37,766 nt of DNA from Gammaproteobacteria bacterium (GCA_003567685.1 PWYW01000014.1:1-37766), one strand, 5' to 3'. Positions 15,309 to 25,025 are shown, counted from the first letter of the stretch. Numbers and translations are program-made. Notes: generated by a model not told the origin, from the letters alone.

Positions 15309-18300
15309 TTACTCGTTTGCCGGACGTTTGGCATCTACCGCATCATCGGGGTCAAGGTTGGTCTGGCGCAGATTGAACAGTAGCGACAGCAGACGACCTT
15401 CAGTCAACGGCCAACGCAGAATCATCGCCTCACGACCCGGAAATACCGACGGGTCCAGAGAGCGACCCAGATGACTGACAACTGCCAACTTGCCGGCCTG
15501 ATCGGCCCACGCTGGCGGGAGGTCCGACAGGTCCTTGGCGACCAGCAGCAAGTCGCAGGGGGCTGGCGGCTGGGTCCGAACACGGGTGAACCGGAAGCCC
15601 CATCGCCGGGCCAGCCTCAATATGACCCTGGCGCTGCTGGCATCACACGTTGCCGCAACGTGTACGCCGCCGAGGAAATTCGACAGCGGCAAAGGCGGGC
15701 TTGGACAGTCGATGATGGGCAGACGAACCCGGAAACAGGATCCCGGCAGGGTTTGTTCAATCAGGCTGAGTTCACCGTCCATCGCAGCAACCAGCCGGCG
15801 ACAAATAGCCAACCCAAGCCCACTGCCACTATGGCTCCGGGTAATGGAGGCATCGAGCTGTTCGAAAGGCTGGAACAGGCGTTCACGGTCCACTTCGTCG
15901 ATGCCCGGCCCGGAGTCGCGGACAAACAACACCAGCCATCGGCCGGCTTCGACAGCGACTGACAGCTCAACGCCGCCGCGCTCGGTAAACTTGATGGCGT
16001 TGTTCAGCAAATTACCCAACACCTGCCCGAGGCGATCGGCATCACCGAAGGCGACCAGAGGAAGATTCGAGGCAATTCGCAAACGAAGATCGACACCCTT
16101 GGCACCGGCGTTGGCGGCATGCAAGTCAATGATTTGTTCAAGCAGCGAGTTGAGCTCGAAATCGCTTTTTTCGAGACTCAACCGGCCGGCCTCGATACGT
16201 GAAATATCAAGCACATCATCAATGATTCGCTGGAGCTGGCGACCCGACTGGTGCAAGGTTGTCAGCAGATCCATTTGCCCGGCCGTCGGCTCACTGTCCT
16301 TGAGTAGATCCACCATGCCCATGACGCCATGCAATGGCGTTCTGATTTCATGGCTCATGGTGGCCAGGAATTCAGACTTGGCGGCATTGGCCTGTTCGGC
16401 CCGTTCGGCCAACGCCCTGACTTTCTCCAGCAGCAGAAGATTACGCAACGTGGGGCGAGCGGTTTGCAGCAGCAGCGCCAGTCGCTCCTGGTCAACGCCG
16501 GAAGGGGCCTTGTCATCCCAGGCCAGTCGACAGCCGGCAATGCGTTGGTCGTCGACCGAGAAACAAACCTCTCGTTCATGGGCGGGGGTCTGGTGTTCCG
16601 GGTGGCTGGTCGATCGGTCATCGCCGATGTGGATGGCCGGCCGGGAGAGTTCAGGGTGGTCGAAGACCAGACAACCACGGGTGGCTCCCGTCAGGTTGAC
16701 CAATTCCTCAAGCAGGACTTGCCCAACCGTCTCGGGCGCAAGCTTTCGATTGAGCCGCTCAATGAATCCGCGTTGCTCCTCGGCCAACTGTCGCTTGCTG
16801 GACGCCTGGCGCATCTCTTCGCGTCGACGTCGCACGGCGCGCGCACCACCCCACAACATCAGCAACAAGAGCAAGGCCAAAAGCGCATAACCCGTCAACG
16901 CCCAACGGCTCAACCAGGGCGGATGGGCAATAGTCAACTCCAAATACTGGCTGGTCTCTGACCACGGCCCATCAGGCGTTGCCGCCTGAACGCGGAAACG
17001 GTAGCGACCAGGGCGCAGGCGACTGTAGTAGTGGCGAGTCTGCCCTTCGAGCTGCAGCCAGTCTTCATCCCAGCCCTCGAGCCTCAGGCGGTAACGAACC
17101 TGGTCCGGTGCAACAAAGCTCGGCGCATTGAAATCCACGCTGATCGACGTCGCCCGATGGTCGAGCTCGATCAGCTGCTGTTCGCCAGGCATGAAGGTCC
17201 AGGTCTGGTCTCCGCTGGTCAGATGCGTGATGTGGACGGGCACCGGCTGATCGGCATTCCCGACCAGCGCAGGATCAAGCACCAACAGGCCGCCGCTGCT
17301 ACCCAGAGCCAGGCGACCATCCGGTAATGCGGCCATCGAGTGACGTCGAAACTCGGCCATTGGCAGACTGTCATTTTTCTGGAATCGCCGGAGTTGGCCG
17401 GACAACGGGTTGAACCGGGCAAGGCCATTCGACATGACCAGCCATAATTCATCGTCGTGAGCCTTGTGGATATTCAGTATTCGACCACGCGTCAACTGCT
17501 CGCGCAGGGGCCATCGACCCAGCGGCTGGAGCGTTTGGCCAGCGCGCTGGTAGCTGGTCAGTTCAAGGTCGGTCGCTACCCAGAGCTGGTCATCTGCCCA
17601 ATGAATAGCCTGGATCTGGCCATGATCCACCATCCGAGACGCGCGAAACCCCTGACCTGGCGAGTATCGATAGATTGTTTGACGGCCTGCCAGCCACCAA
17701 TGACCGCCTCCGTCCTGGAGGACGTCAATGACCTCTGTCTCAGGAAGATGAAATGAACCTTCACCGCCGGCATGAAAGTGCTCGCGGCTTCCCTCGCGCA
17801 GGTCCAGGCGAAAGAGGCCCGCATCAAAAGTAACGACCCAAAACTGACCGTTCGAAGCAGGCCTGAGAAAATGAAAGGTGCCTTGCTCGACACGCTCCCG
17901 CAGGAGCAAATCTTCAATCTGGCCGTCCGCAGGCCGGTAGGACCAGATACGGTTGGTCCGGGCAAAAACCAGGCGGTCATCGACCTTTGCCAGACTGGCA
18001 ACCAACGTTTCTTCTCCGACGGCGGCATCGTCATAAACATCACTTAGCCAGCGAGCCTCCCCGCTATCCAGGTCGAGTTGCTGGACACCGCCTTCACGAC
18101 TGGCGACGAGCAGAATCGACGGATCGTCGGTGACTTTAAGGGCGTTGACCACTGAGAACCCCAGCCGGTCTTCACGTCCGGGGACCGGTTGATAACGGGC
18201 AAAAGCCTCGTGCCCTGGCGGCAAGTAGGCAAGTCCGTTGCGGGTGACGATCATCCAGAGCCCGCCTTCCTGGTCGAGGAGCGGATTGAACAAATGATTC

Positions 18301-19232
18301 GACAGCAGGCTCCCGGGAATCCCGGGCTGGCGCTGGATCGTTCGGTAGTCTCCCCGGGCAACGTCCCATATCAGCAGGCCGTCATAGGTCACGACATAGC
18401 GCAGCCCCTGACGCGTCTCGACGACCCCACTGATGGTATTGCGCGTCTCGAGGAGTTGCTCATAGCCCTTGCCATCAGCATCAATGGCAAGCAGCTCATG
18501 ACGGCGATGAGCCAGAACCTGGCCATCCGGAAGCTCCGACAAGCCGTTGAAGATTGGGTGGCCCGCGTTGGGATCGCGATCAAGCAAAGGCTGAAACCTG
18601 TCGCCATTCGGGCTGGCAAGGCGGGAAACTCTTTCGGTCTGGGCCAGCCAGACCGAGCAATCCGATGCGCTGTGGATGGACATCTGAAAGCCGTTCTCCG
18701 CCAATCCAAAGGCCGATTCCTGGGGAAACCGGCGGAGACTGCCATCGGGAGCCAGGCGGGCCACACCGCCGCGCATGAAAGCGAACCACAGCCCACCCTC
18801 GCAGTCTTCGGTCATCGACCAGATGGTTCCATGCGGGAGCTTGCCGCCTTCACTCTCGGGCTTGAGATGCCGAAGCAGACTTAAATCCGGGGCGATTTCG
18901 ACCAGCCCGTGGCCGGAAATACCGGCCCAGACGTGACCGTCGGAATGGGCGTGCAGAATCGTGATGTTATCGCCCGGCAAGGCGTTCGGCTGCCTTGGAT
19001 CATGGCCAACCGGTCGGATGTGCTGGCCCTCATGACGGACCAGTCCACCCCGGCTACCGATCCAGATATAACCGTAGATATCCTGGACGATGGCTTCTGC
19101 CTGGCTATCGGGCAGACCCTGGATGACGCTCAGTTGGCGGAAATAGGGGCCAAGATCACTGGCAACGACAGGCAGTGCAAACAACACCGCCAACAGCAGC
19201 CCAACCGCTTTCAATCTTTGCGCTCGTTCCAT
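15309..19232 (-). CDS. Two-component propeller hybrid-type sensor histidine kinase with degenerate receiver
   Basis: The 1307-aa protein has a signal peptide (residues 1-24), then a periplasmic sensor of two seven-bladed propellers. Its blades include [18 protein letters not shown] and [15 protein letters not shown], the ligand-box style of Reg_prop proteins. A Y_Y_Y domain follows at about 690-765 ([25 protein letters not shown]), then one transmembrane segment (about 775-797) and a coiled coil. The HisKA domain has the phospho-acceptor His961 in [15 protein letters not shown]. The ATPase domain has [16 protein letters not shown] and [13 protein letters not shown]. The last 120 residues resemble a receiver ([17 protein letters not shown]), but the usual phospho-Asp position reads Ala. 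No DNA-binding domain is present, unlike the Bacteroides hybrid sensors. Its output partner is not visible. Ligand is unknown; proximity to the TonB cluster is suggestive only. Confidence 0.92.
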   Translation of the reverse strand: MERAQRLKAVGLLLAVLFALPVVASDLGPYFRQLSVIQGLPDSQAEAIVQDIYGYIWIGSRGGLVRHEGQHIRPVGHDPRQPNALPGDNITILHAHSDGHVWAGISGHGLVEIAPDLSLLRHLKPESEGGKLPHGTIWSMTEDCEGGLWFAFMRGGVARLAPDGSLRRFPQESAFGLAENGFQMSIHSASDCSVWLAQTERVSRLASPNGDRFQPLLDRDPNAGHPIFNGLSELPDGQVLAHRRHELLAIDADGKGYEQLLETRNTISGVVETRQGLRYVVTYDGLLIWDVARGDYRTIQRQPGIPGSLLSNHLFNPLLDQEGGLWMIVTRNGLAYLPPGHEAFARYQPVPGREDRLGFSVVNALKVTDDPSILLVASREGGVQQLDLDSGEARWLSDVYDDAAVGEETLVASLAKVDDRLVFARTNRIWSYRPADGQIEDLLLRERVEQGTFHFLRPASNGQFWVVTFDAGLFRLDLREGSREHFHAGGEGSFHLPETEVIDVLQDGGGHWWLAGRQTIYRYSPGQGFRASRMVDHGQIQAIHWADDQLWVATDLELTSYQRAGQTLQPLGRWPLREQLTRGRILNIHKAHDDELWLVMSNGLARFNPLSGQLRRFQKNDSLPMAEFRRHSMAALPDGRLALGSSGGLLVLDPALVGNADQPVPVHITHLTSGDQTWTFMPGEQQLIELDHRATSISVDFNAPSFVAPDQVRYRLRLEGWDEDWLQLEGQTRHYYSRLRPGRYRFRVQAATPDGPWSETSQYLELTIAHPPWLSRWALTGYALLALLLLLMLWGGARAVRRRREEMRQASSKRQLAEEQRGFIERLNRKLAPETVGQVLLEELVNLTGATRGCLVFDHPELSRPAIHIGDDRSTSHPEHQTPAHEREVCFSVDDQRIAGCRLAWDDKAPSGVDQERLALLLQTARPTLRNLLLLEKVRALAERAEQANAAKSEFLATMSHEIRTPLHGVMGMVDLLKDSEPTAGQMDLLTTLHQSGRQLQRIIDDVLDISRIEAGRLSLEKSDFELNSLLEQIIDLHAANAGAKGVDLRLRIASNLPLVAFGDADRLGQVLGNLLNNAIKFTERGGVELSVAVEAGRWLVLFVRDSGPGIDEVDRERLFQPFEQLDASITRSHSGSGLGLAICRRLVAAMDGELSLIEQTLPGSCFRVRLPIIDCPSPPLPLSNFLGGVHVAATCDASSARVILRLARRWGFRFTRVRTQPPAPCDLLLVAKDLSDLPPAWADQAGKLAVVSHLGRSLDPSVFPGREAMILRWPLTEGRLLSLLFNLRQTNLDPDDAVDAKRPANE

Positions 19233-19262
19233 CCCGTCTTCCCCTGGAACCCGTTACTCGAC

Positions 19263-19283
19263 CCAACTGCCAACTGTCAACGG
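19263..19283. repeat. Short heptad array (CCAACTG)3 upstream of the propeller kinase
   Basis: CCAACTG, CCAACTG, TCAACGG are three contiguous 7-mers in the gap between the TPR-gene terminator and the propeller-kinase start (19232). The same 7-bp period, with other unit sequences, occurs at 12286, 14556, 14648, 37330 and 37367. Confidence 0.65.
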
Positions 19284-19322
19284 CCATTCCATCGACCCTG
19301 CCCATTCGGCAGAACCAAAAGC

Positions 19323-19351
19323 AAAACGGCAGGCCAGTGGCCTGCCGTTTT
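19323..19351 (-). terminator. Rho-independent terminator of the TonB2-type operon
   Basis: AAAACGGCAGGCC and GGCCTGCCGTTTT form a perfect 13-bp stem with loop AGT (as read on the plus strand). On the minus strand the stem ends in TTTT followed by GCTTTT, giving the U-rich tail. It lies 26 bp after the TPR gene stop codon. The A-tract on the other side could make it partly bidirectional. Confidence 0.85.
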
Positions 19352-19377
19352 ATCAATAACCCGTCATTCCGCCCCGA

Positions 19378-20811
19378 TTATTCGGCGTCATCTTCAAGCG
19401 GGGCGTCCAGTTCTTCCTGCTCACGCTCAAGCGCTTCCTGGCACTCCGCAGACAGGGTTCGTCCGGCAATCTGAAGTGCGCGACAAGACTGCAGGAAACG
19501 CTCTTCGGCGGCTTCGGCCAGGCGTTCTTCCTGCTCCTGTTCCAGCAGCGCCTGTCGCGTCTCCGTATCGTCAATGGCTCGGATATATTCCTGCCACGAT
19601 CTCGCCTGAGCCCGGGTCGGATCAAAGCGGGCTGCTTCGGCAAAGGCCTCGTTGGCCCGACGACGCTGCGCACGATCTCCAGGTCCTGCCTGGTTGAATC
19701 GTGCCGTACCCAGCAGCAGCCAGGCGTCGGCCCGGTTGGCCTCGCTCAAGCCACCTACGTTCAACGCGTTGCGGAACGCGTCTTCGGCATCGGCATTGTT
19801 TTCGTCAGCCATCAACGCCTGTCCAAGACGGTAATACAGGGTCCCGGTCTCTGCCATGCCGGCCGCTTCACGGAGAACCGGAATCGACCGCCGATGTTCG
19901 CGCGCCTGGCTCCACAACTGGGAAAGCAGCTGAAGGTTATCAACGTTTCTCTCAACTCGACCCTGCTCCATCTCGCGCTCTACCAGATTGGCACCACGAT
20001 GTGGATTGTTGAAGGTCGAGTAGAACTGGGCCAACAGAATGATGTCATCCTCGCTTTCGGTCAGACCCGCCAGGTACGCTGATTCCATGACCGAGAACGC
20101 CTGGAATTGATCGTCTTGGTCAAGATACAGCCCAGCCAGTTGACGCCAATAAGGCAAATTGTCAGGCCACAGCGCCACCATCCGCTTCATCAACTCGGTC
20201 CGCTGAGTCGTTCGGTTGAGCTCGTTCAGAACCACGTTCTTGAAATCGTAGTTACGTTGCCTTGGCTCAGGGGCGAGGTCCATGGCACGGATGATGTTTT
20301 CCAGGGCAGGCTCAAGTTCATCCAACTGGTAATGGGCGCCGGCCAGCATGAAGAAGGTGGTTTCGGAGGGCTCTGCCTCTTCACTCGCCAACCAGCGATT
20401 GAACAGGTCGATTGACTCCCGGTAACGCTCAGTAGCGAAATAAAGTTGCGCCAGATTGAATCGCAAACGGTTGTTTTGCTCTGACGGGAGTGCTTCAAGG
20501 TTCAAAGCCTCGTCGAAGTCACGTATACCCGCCTCGAAGTTTTCGAGCTGAACGTGGGCCGATCCGCGAATCTGCAAAACCGAGGCACGGTCGAAGCCGG
20601 ACATCCGCTCGCCGCGACGGCTCATCAGGGTGTCAAGTTTCTGCAGTGCCTCTTCGAAGTTCTCGTTTTCCAGCTCCTCGTACGCGCTCAGCAGGTCATT
20701 GGCCACTGCTGGCGTCAACGTCTGGGCGGACGCCGTGGACCAGGCACCCAAGGCGGCGACAAGGAAAGAAACCGCGAACAACAGACGGTATTGGGTCAAT
20801 CGCACGATCAT
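19378..20811 (-). CDS. Secreted TPR protein of the TonB2-type system
   Basis: The 477-aa product has a signal peptide (residues 1-30, VSFLVAALGAWSTASAQ). The body is a chain of tetratricopeptide-like helix pairs from about residue 36 to 420: FEEALQKLDTLM, FEAGIRDFDEALNLEA, YRESIDLFNRWLA, AEDAFRNALNVGG. A charged coiled-coil tail rich in Glu follows (LLEQEQEERLAEAAEERFL). TPR proteins of this kind close TonB2/TtpC clusters in vibrios and many other gammaproteobacteria and are thought to assist TonB-dependent energy transfer in the periplasm; their partner is not firmly known. The start codon lies 4 bp inside the tonB 3' end (20808-20811), so translation is coupled. It is the last gene before a strong terminator. 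Confidence 0.88.
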   Translation of the reverse strand: MIVRLTQYRLLFAVSFLVAALGAWSTASAQTLTPAVANDLLSAYEELENENFEEALQKLDTLMSRRGERMSGFDRASVLQIRGSAHVQLENFEAGIRDFDEALNLEALPSEQNNRLRFNLAQLYFATERYRESIDLFNRWLASEEAEPSETTFFMLAGAHYQLDELEPALENIIRAMDLAPEPRQRNYDFKNVVLNELNRTTQRTELMKRMVALWPDNLPYWRQLAGLYLDQDDQFQAFSVMESAYLAGLTESEDDIILLAQFYSTFNNPHRGANLVEREMEQGRVERNVDNLQLLSQLWSQAREHRRSIPVLREAAGMAETGTLYYRLGQALMADENNADAEDAFRNALNVGGLSEANRADAWLLLGTARFNQAGPGDRAQRRRANEAFAEAARFDPTRAQARSWQEYIRAIDDTETRQALLEQEQEERLAEAAEERFLQSCRALQIAGRTLSAECQEALEREQEELDAPLEDDAE

Positions 20812-21407
20812 CCCTCCAGTGAAAAGTCGATGGCGGTTCTAACGCCGAAGCGGGGTTGCTGTACGCCGTCCACGACGCGCGGCTGGTAGCGCCAGCGCTC
20901 GACCGCACGCATGGCCGCCCGGTTGAAACAGGTGTTGGTTGAATCCACGACTCGCGGATTCACAACCGTTCCCTCCGGCGTCACGTCGAATTCCACCGTG
21001 ACGGATTCGACGGGGCCAGCCCTACCCTGGCATTGGCTGGGATACTGAGGCGGAATCCTGACCAGCGGCTGAGCATCTCTATCGGGATTAAATCCGGTTC
21101 CAATGTCCAGGCCTGCACCGAGGTCGGGAGCTTCTACCGCGGCCGTGCCAATCGTCGGACGGAATGACGGGTCGGTCACCACCGGCGGCGGTGGCGGTGG
21201 TTGATCAAGCACTGGGCGCTGGAAATCCTCCGGGCGCTGGGTGGAACGATCTTCGATCTGCCGGCTGATGTTGATCTGAACCGACACATCGTCGGTCAGA
21301 AGGACATCCTGATTCTGGGCAATGACCGACGCCAGCAGGAGAAAAATGATCGCAGTGATCAGAAATGCGCCGGGTAGGCCCGTGAAAAGACGGATGATTG
21401 GACTCAT
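20808..21407 (-). CDS. tonB2: TonB2-type energy transducer protein
   Basis: The 199-aa product spans the inner membrane once (residues about 13-30, GAFLITAIIFLLLASVIA) and has a short proline-rich periplasmic linker (QPPPPPPVV). The C-terminal domain (about 112-199) is a TonB fold: PLVRIPPQYPSQC, VTVEFDVTPEGTV, FNRAAMRAVERWRYQPR. Two Cys residues, in QYPSQC and NTCFNRAA, could form a disulfide. Short length and short proline region are typical of TonB2 rather than classic TonB. It passes energy from ExbB/ExbD to an outer-membrane receptor, possibly the one encoded at 27050-29746. The start codon overlaps the exbD stop by 4 bp (ATGA), and the TPR gene overlaps its end. Confidence 0.93.
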   Translation of the reverse strand: MSPIIRLFTGLPGAFLITAIIFLLLASVIAQNQDVLLTDDVSVQINISRQIEDRSTQRPEDFQRPVLDQPPPPPPVVTDPSFRPTIGTAAVEAPDLGAGLDIGTGFNPDRDAQPLVRIPPQYPSQCQGRAGPVESVTVEFDVTPEGTVVNPRVVDSTNTCFNRAAMRAVERWRYQPRVVDGVQQPRFGVRTAIDFSLEG

Positions 21408-21811
21408 GAGCGCCTCGTCGATACGGCAATGGTTTCCTGAACACCAGCATCACGGATTGACTGCAGAACGCGAATCAAGTACTCGCTTTCTGCAGAACCA
21501 TCGGACTGGATCACAGCGCTACCCCGTGGGTTCTCGCGGCGGAGGCGCTCGACAGCAGCACGAACGCCTTCCAGTGGTGTTTCTTCCCGGTTGATCCAGA
21601 TGCGATTCTCCGAATCAATCGCCACCAGCACGGAAACGAGGCGTTGATCCTCGGCCGTATCGGCATCGGGCCGCTGAACCTGTACGCCCGGCTCCTTGAT
21701 GAAGGTGGCCGTGACGATGAAGAAAATCAGCATGATGAACACGATGTCGAGCAACGGTGTGACGTTGACATCCGCGTCCTCTTCACCGTCTGTTCTGCGT
21801 CGTCTAAGCAT
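21404..21811 (-). CDS. exbD: ExbD-type biopolymer transport protein
   Basis: The 135-aa product is a stand-alone ExbD. A short basic cytoplasmic N-terminus (MLRRRRTDGEEDADVNV) precedes one membrane helix, TPLLDIVFIMLIFFIVTATF. Asp22 in this helix is the conserved proton-pathway residue. A periplasmic domain of about 95 residues follows, with NPRGSAVIQSDGSAESEYLIRVL. It pairs with ExbB-like proteins to power TonB. A second ExbD domain is fused to ExbB in the preceding gene; the two are similar in the helix (TPLLDIVFI) but differ in the periplasmic part. The gene starts 9 bp after the fusion gene and overlaps tonB by 4 bp. Confidence 0.94.
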   Translation of the reverse strand: MLRRRRTDGEEDADVNVTPLLDIVFIMLIFFIVTATFIKEPGVQVQRPDADTAEDQRLVSVLVAIDSENRIWINREETPLEGVRAAVERLRRENPRGSAVIQSDGSAESEYLIRVLQSIRDAGVQETIAVSTRRS

Positions 21812-21820
21812 GGTGTTCCT

Positions 21821-22783
21821 CTACTGTCTCTGTTGCAAGGCCACGGCGGGTTCAACGCCGGCCATACGGGGTTGATCCAAAACCAGCACGGTAGTTTCAA
21901 CCCTGGCGTCATTTGCCGCACTGATCATGACCACGCCATTCGGATTTTCAGCCATGAACGCTTCCACGATCGGGCTGACAGAGCGCGGGTCAGTCAGTCG
22001 GACATCATCGACCATGACGAAACCATCGTTGCGAACATTCAGCACCATCGATGGTGGCGGACGGCGTTGATCCTCGGGCGGCGTTTCTTCCGGTGACGTC
22101 ATGCCCAGACCTATTTCATCGAGGAACGTCGCCGTGACGATGAAGAAGATAAGCAGAATGAAAACGATATCCAGCAGCGGGGTGATGTCGACCTCGCCGG
22201 CTTCCAGCGATGAACCTGCCAGTCGCCGATGGCCACCGAAGCCCATGCCGGCTTCGACTTCAAGGTCTTGAGACAGCTTGGCAACAGAGCGCTGGTTCAA
22301 GCGCTCCAGATAGTTGATTGCCAAAACGCCGGTCAAGGCAACCGCCAGGCCTGTCATGGTGGGAATGGTGGCCCGCGAGATGCCGGATGCCATCAAACGA
22401 GCATTCGACGCCCCGGTGTCGACAATGACCTGGAACACTTCCAGCATGCCTGTGACCGTACCCAACAGCCCCAGTAATGGCGTGATCATGATCAGCGCCC
22501 GAATCACGTTCAGATTGCGCTGATTTTCGACCCGCACCTCGGAGATCAGCCGCTCACGGTAGGCATACGCCTCCCAGGTGCGACGGTCCTCTCGATTGTC
22601 CCAGGACTTGACGGCTTTGCCAAAAAGGCGGCGATGCCAGATGGCAAAGTACAGGGCCCGCTCGCTGATCAGCATCCACATGACGAAGGTACTGCACAGC
22701 AATGCCACCACCACCGGACCACCCACGTTCAGGAAGTTCGAGATGGTCGCGATGGCGTTGGCTGGATTGAGTAGCTCTAACAC
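21821..22783 (-). CDS. ExbB-ExbD fusion protein
   Basis: One uninterrupted frame of 320 codons contains two complete energiser subunits. Residues 1-175 are ExbB: helix about 22-40, second helix 92-118 with TPLLGLLGTVTGML, third 135-158 with TIPTMTGLAVALTGVLAINYLE. A linker (about 165-197) leads into ExbD: EVDITPLLDIVFILLIFFIV, with conserved Asp205 in the membrane helix, and a periplasmic domain to residue 320. ExbB ends and ExbD begins on the cytoplasmic side, so the fusion is topologically sound. Met180 (plus-strand 22244-22246) is where a separate ExbD would normally start; no good ribosome-binding site precedes it. Loss of an exbB stop codon is the simplest origin. A fusion imposes a 1:1 ratio unless trimmed by proteolysis. 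A sequencing error is unlikely since an in-frame stop would have to be altered, but cannot be excluded. Confidence 0.9.
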   Translation of the reverse strand: MLELLNPANAIATISNFLNVGGPVVVALLCSTFVMWMLISERALYFAIWHRRLFGKAVKSWDNREDRRTWEAYAYRERLISEVRVENQRNLNVIRALIMITPLLGLLGTVTGMLEVFQVIVDTGASNARLMASGISRATIPTMTGLAVALTGVLAINYLERLNQRSVAKLSQDLEVEAGMGFGGHRRLAGSSLEAGEVDITPLLDIVFILLIFFIVTATFLDEIGLGMTSPEETPPEDQRRPPPSMVLNVRNDGFVMVDDVRLTDPRSVSPIVEAFMAENPNGVVMISAANDARVETTVLVLDQPRMAGVEPAVALQQRQ

Positions 22784-22811
22784 GTAACTAATACCTCAGC
22801 GATGCGATGCA

Positions 22812-24233
22812 TCAGCCGTTGTTGGCGTCGGGCTCGGCCACCAGGCTGATTGACTGTTGCTCGAGCACCTGGCCGAGACGACGGGCCGTGCCGGAAGCAA
22901 AGGCGTGCAGCAGCAGCAGCGGAATGGCAGCGATAAGACCCAGCACGGTGGTCACCAGTGCCTGTGAAATACCACCGGCCATCAGCTTCGGATCACCCGT
23001 ACCAAACAGAGTAATAGCCTGGAAGGTGACGATCATGCCGATAACGGTACCCAGCAGACCCATCAGCGGTGCGATCGCTGCCAGTACCTTGACGATGTTC
23101 AGGCCGCTCTCCAGCTTGGGCAGTTCCTGCAGAACCGCGTCGTCAAGACGCATCTGGAGGGTTTCCAGATCTTCCTTGCGGTTCTCTTCATACGCGATCA
23201 TGATCCGACCCAACGGGTTACCCGACGATGGCGTGGATGAACGCATCTGCGACTTGACTCGCATTGCCGTGATCGACAGCAACAACCAGCGCAACAGTGC
23301 CAGCAAGGTGCCGAAAATGGCAACGATGATGATGGCGTAACCAATGCCGCCACCCTGATCGATGCGCTCGCGCAGGTTGGGGATTTCAACCGCCATGCCC
23401 AGAAGCGCGCCCAGTGAGGGGTCAATCAGGCCGCGGGTGACGCCAGAACCATCAAAGTTATAGACATCGCGGGCGGCGCGGACTGCACCACCGCCAGGCT
23501 GGCGAACCAGATAACGAAGTTGGCCATCACGCGGAATCAGGAAACCGCGCTCGGTAAAGGCCGCAAACGGTCCAATGCGAACCACGGTTTCGGTTTCCGA
23601 GCGGTTGTCGCTGAGAATGACCGGCGCATCGAAGCGTGCAACGCGGGCCTGCTCACTGATCTCCTGCAGCATGGTGAACCACAGATATTCCAGCTCTTCG
23701 ATAGTCGGCAGAGAGCCGGACTGCGCCATACGCGACAAGTCTTCGCCGCGATTCGGGAACTGGGCAGAAATCAGCGATTCAGCCAGGTTGCCTTCCAGGT
23801 CGGCCGCAGCCGCGCGGGCCACACCAAACAATTCACCGAACTCGCCCTGGCGCTCGGCCAGCGTGGCACGCAAGGATTCCAACTCGCGATCAAGTTCTTC
23901 GCGAAGGTTCTCAAGACGCTCGGCCTCGCGCTCGGCAGCTCTGACTTCAGCTTGAAGCCGCGACAGCTCCTGCTCTTGGTTGGCTTCTTCACGGCGGAAA
24001 CGGGCTTCACGCTCCTGATTTTCAGCGCTGACCGCACGACGCTCGCTCTGCATGGCCTGCAGGACCTGCTCGATGGACTGAGCCTGAGATTGGGCCAGTG
24101 CGTTTGGCACGGCAACAAAAGCGGCCACGGACATTACCAGGGCGGCAATGACGGCGTGACGGAAAGAAAATTTGCTCATGGTCTGGTTGGCCTGAACGGA
24201 TGTACGAAGTGATGAACGGTTTGCAGTCGTCAT
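22812..24233 (-). CDS. ttpC: TtpC-like MotA/TolQ/ExbB proton channel protein with periplasmic coiled coil
   Basis: The 473-aa product has the layout of TtpC of vibrio TonB2 systems: a signal peptide or N-terminal helix (about residues 26-48, AALVMSVAAFVAVPNALA), a long coiled coil (about 55-125, rich in Glu/Arg), a periplasmic segment, and a C-terminal MotA/TolQ/ExbB channel domain. That domain has three membrane segments (GYAIIIVAIFGTLLALLRWLLL; IAPLMGLLGTVIGMIVTF; ALVTTVLGLIAAIPLLLLHAF). Start 24233 has AGGGGG upstream; Met19 at 24179 is a possible alternative that would give a standard signal peptide but has no good Shine-Dalgarno site. It lies 9 bp after the DUF3450 gene. It likely forms a second, structural ExbB-type subunit with the fusion protein. 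Confidence 0.92.
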   Translation of the reverse strand: MTTANRSSLRTSVQANQTMSKFSFRHAVIAALVMSVAAFVAVPNALAQSQAQSIEQVLQAMQSERRAVSAENQEREARFRREEANQEQELSRLQAEVRAAEREAERLENLREELDRELESLRATLAERQGEFGELFGVARAAAADLEGNLAESLISAQFPNRGEDLSRMAQSGSLPTIEELEYLWFTMLQEISEQARVARFDAPVILSDNRSETETVVRIGPFAAFTERGFLIPRDGQLRYLVRQPGGGAVRAARDVYNFDGSGVTRGLIDPSLGALLGMAVEIPNLRERIDQGGGIGYAIIIVAIFGTLLALLRWLLLSITAMRVKSQMRSSTPSSGNPLGRIMIAYEENRKEDLETLQMRLDDAVLQELPKLESGLNIVKVLAAIAPLMGLLGTVIGMIVTFQAITLFGTGDPKLMAGGISQALVTTVLGLIAAIPLLLLHAFASGTARRLGQVLEQQSISLVAEPDANNG

Positions 24234-24242
24234 GATGCCCCC

Positions 24243-25025
24243 TTATTCGCCGGTCTGAGGCGCGGTTACCGGAATGAAAATCAGATCAGGCGGAATCTGC
24301 TCGCGGGCAATCCGGGATGCTGTTTTCACGTCCGGCAGGAAGGCGCGATCCAGGTCAACCCAGGAACCGCTATCGGCATCGAAACGCTTGAGCACTTCGT
24401 CGTCGTCGGTGCGGAAAATCAGTGCAACGCGACCAATCCGCAGAAACTCGACGTTCTCATAGGTGCGGCCATCGACCTCGATGCTGTCGCGGTACGCTTC
24501 AATCGTGCGTCCCAGCTCGTTCTCGATCTGGTACGCCTCGACTACCAGTCGGTAGCGCTGTGCAGGGGAGCGACCCGGATCATCCATGATCCCGCGCAGT
24601 CGCTCAACGCGCTGGCGACGCTCGTCGAGCAGCATCGGCACGTCAGCAGTGACGAGCTCAGCGAGGGCTTCGACCATGTCTTCCATCAGCGGCTGAACGG
24701 CACGCTGCAGACTTGCGATGTTGCTGATGTCGCGCTCCAGCGAGGCAATTTCACGACGCTGCGAGTCAACCTGGCGCTGCTGCGACGCGTTATAGCGATT
24801 GAGTTGCTCAAGCTGGTTGAGGTTCGCGCGATAGTCGCTCAGCAGGGTCTGGATTCGGGAATCGAGGTTGTCGATCCGCTCCTGTGACTGGCCGGTCTCC
24901 TGAGCCACGGCTCGGCTGGTGTCCAACACCGGCTCAACCTGCTGGGCCTGGATCTGCGGCACCGCCAGAAGCATTCCTGCTCCAATGGCCAGGCCAGCAT
25001 TCATCGCAAATTTCTGTCGTTTCAT
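24243..25025 (-). CDS. DUF3450 family periplasmic coiled-coil protein, first gene of the TonB2-type cluster
   Basis: From the ATG at 25025 (AGGA about 9 nt upstream) the product is 260 aa with a signal peptide (MKRQKFAMNAGLAIGAGMLL, cleavage after VPQIQA). The frame is open back to 25094, but that extension has no sense as a leader. A coiled coil covers about residues 40-110 (SQERIDNLDSRIQTLLSDY, QRQVDSQRREIASLERDIS). The DUF3450 core includes VPMLLDERRQRVERLRGIM, SPAQRYRLVVEAYQIENELG and FLRIGRVALIFRTDD. Proteins of this family lead TtpC-ExbB-ExbD-TonB2 clusters in many gammaproteobacteria; the role is unknown. Confidence 0.92.
   Translation of the reverse strand: MKRQKFAMNAGLAIGAGMLLAVPQIQAQQVEPVLDTSRAVAQETGQSQERIDNLDSRIQTLLSDYRANLNQLEQLNRYNASQQRQVDSQRREIASLERDISNIASLQRAVQPLMEDMVEALAELVTADVPMLLDERRQRVERLRGIMDDPGRSPAQRYRLVVEAYQIENELGRTIEAYRDSIEVDGRTYENVEFLRIGRVALIFRTDDDEVLKRFDADSGSWVDLDRAFLPDVKTASRIAREQIPPDLIFIPVTAPQTGE

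Noticed and set aside
15535-16890. Long plus-strand open frame (451 codons) inside the propeller kinase
   Set aside because: It is antisense to a well-supported kinase domain, its Ser/Arg-rich composition is typical of a shadow frame in GC-rich DNA, and it has no recognisable motif.
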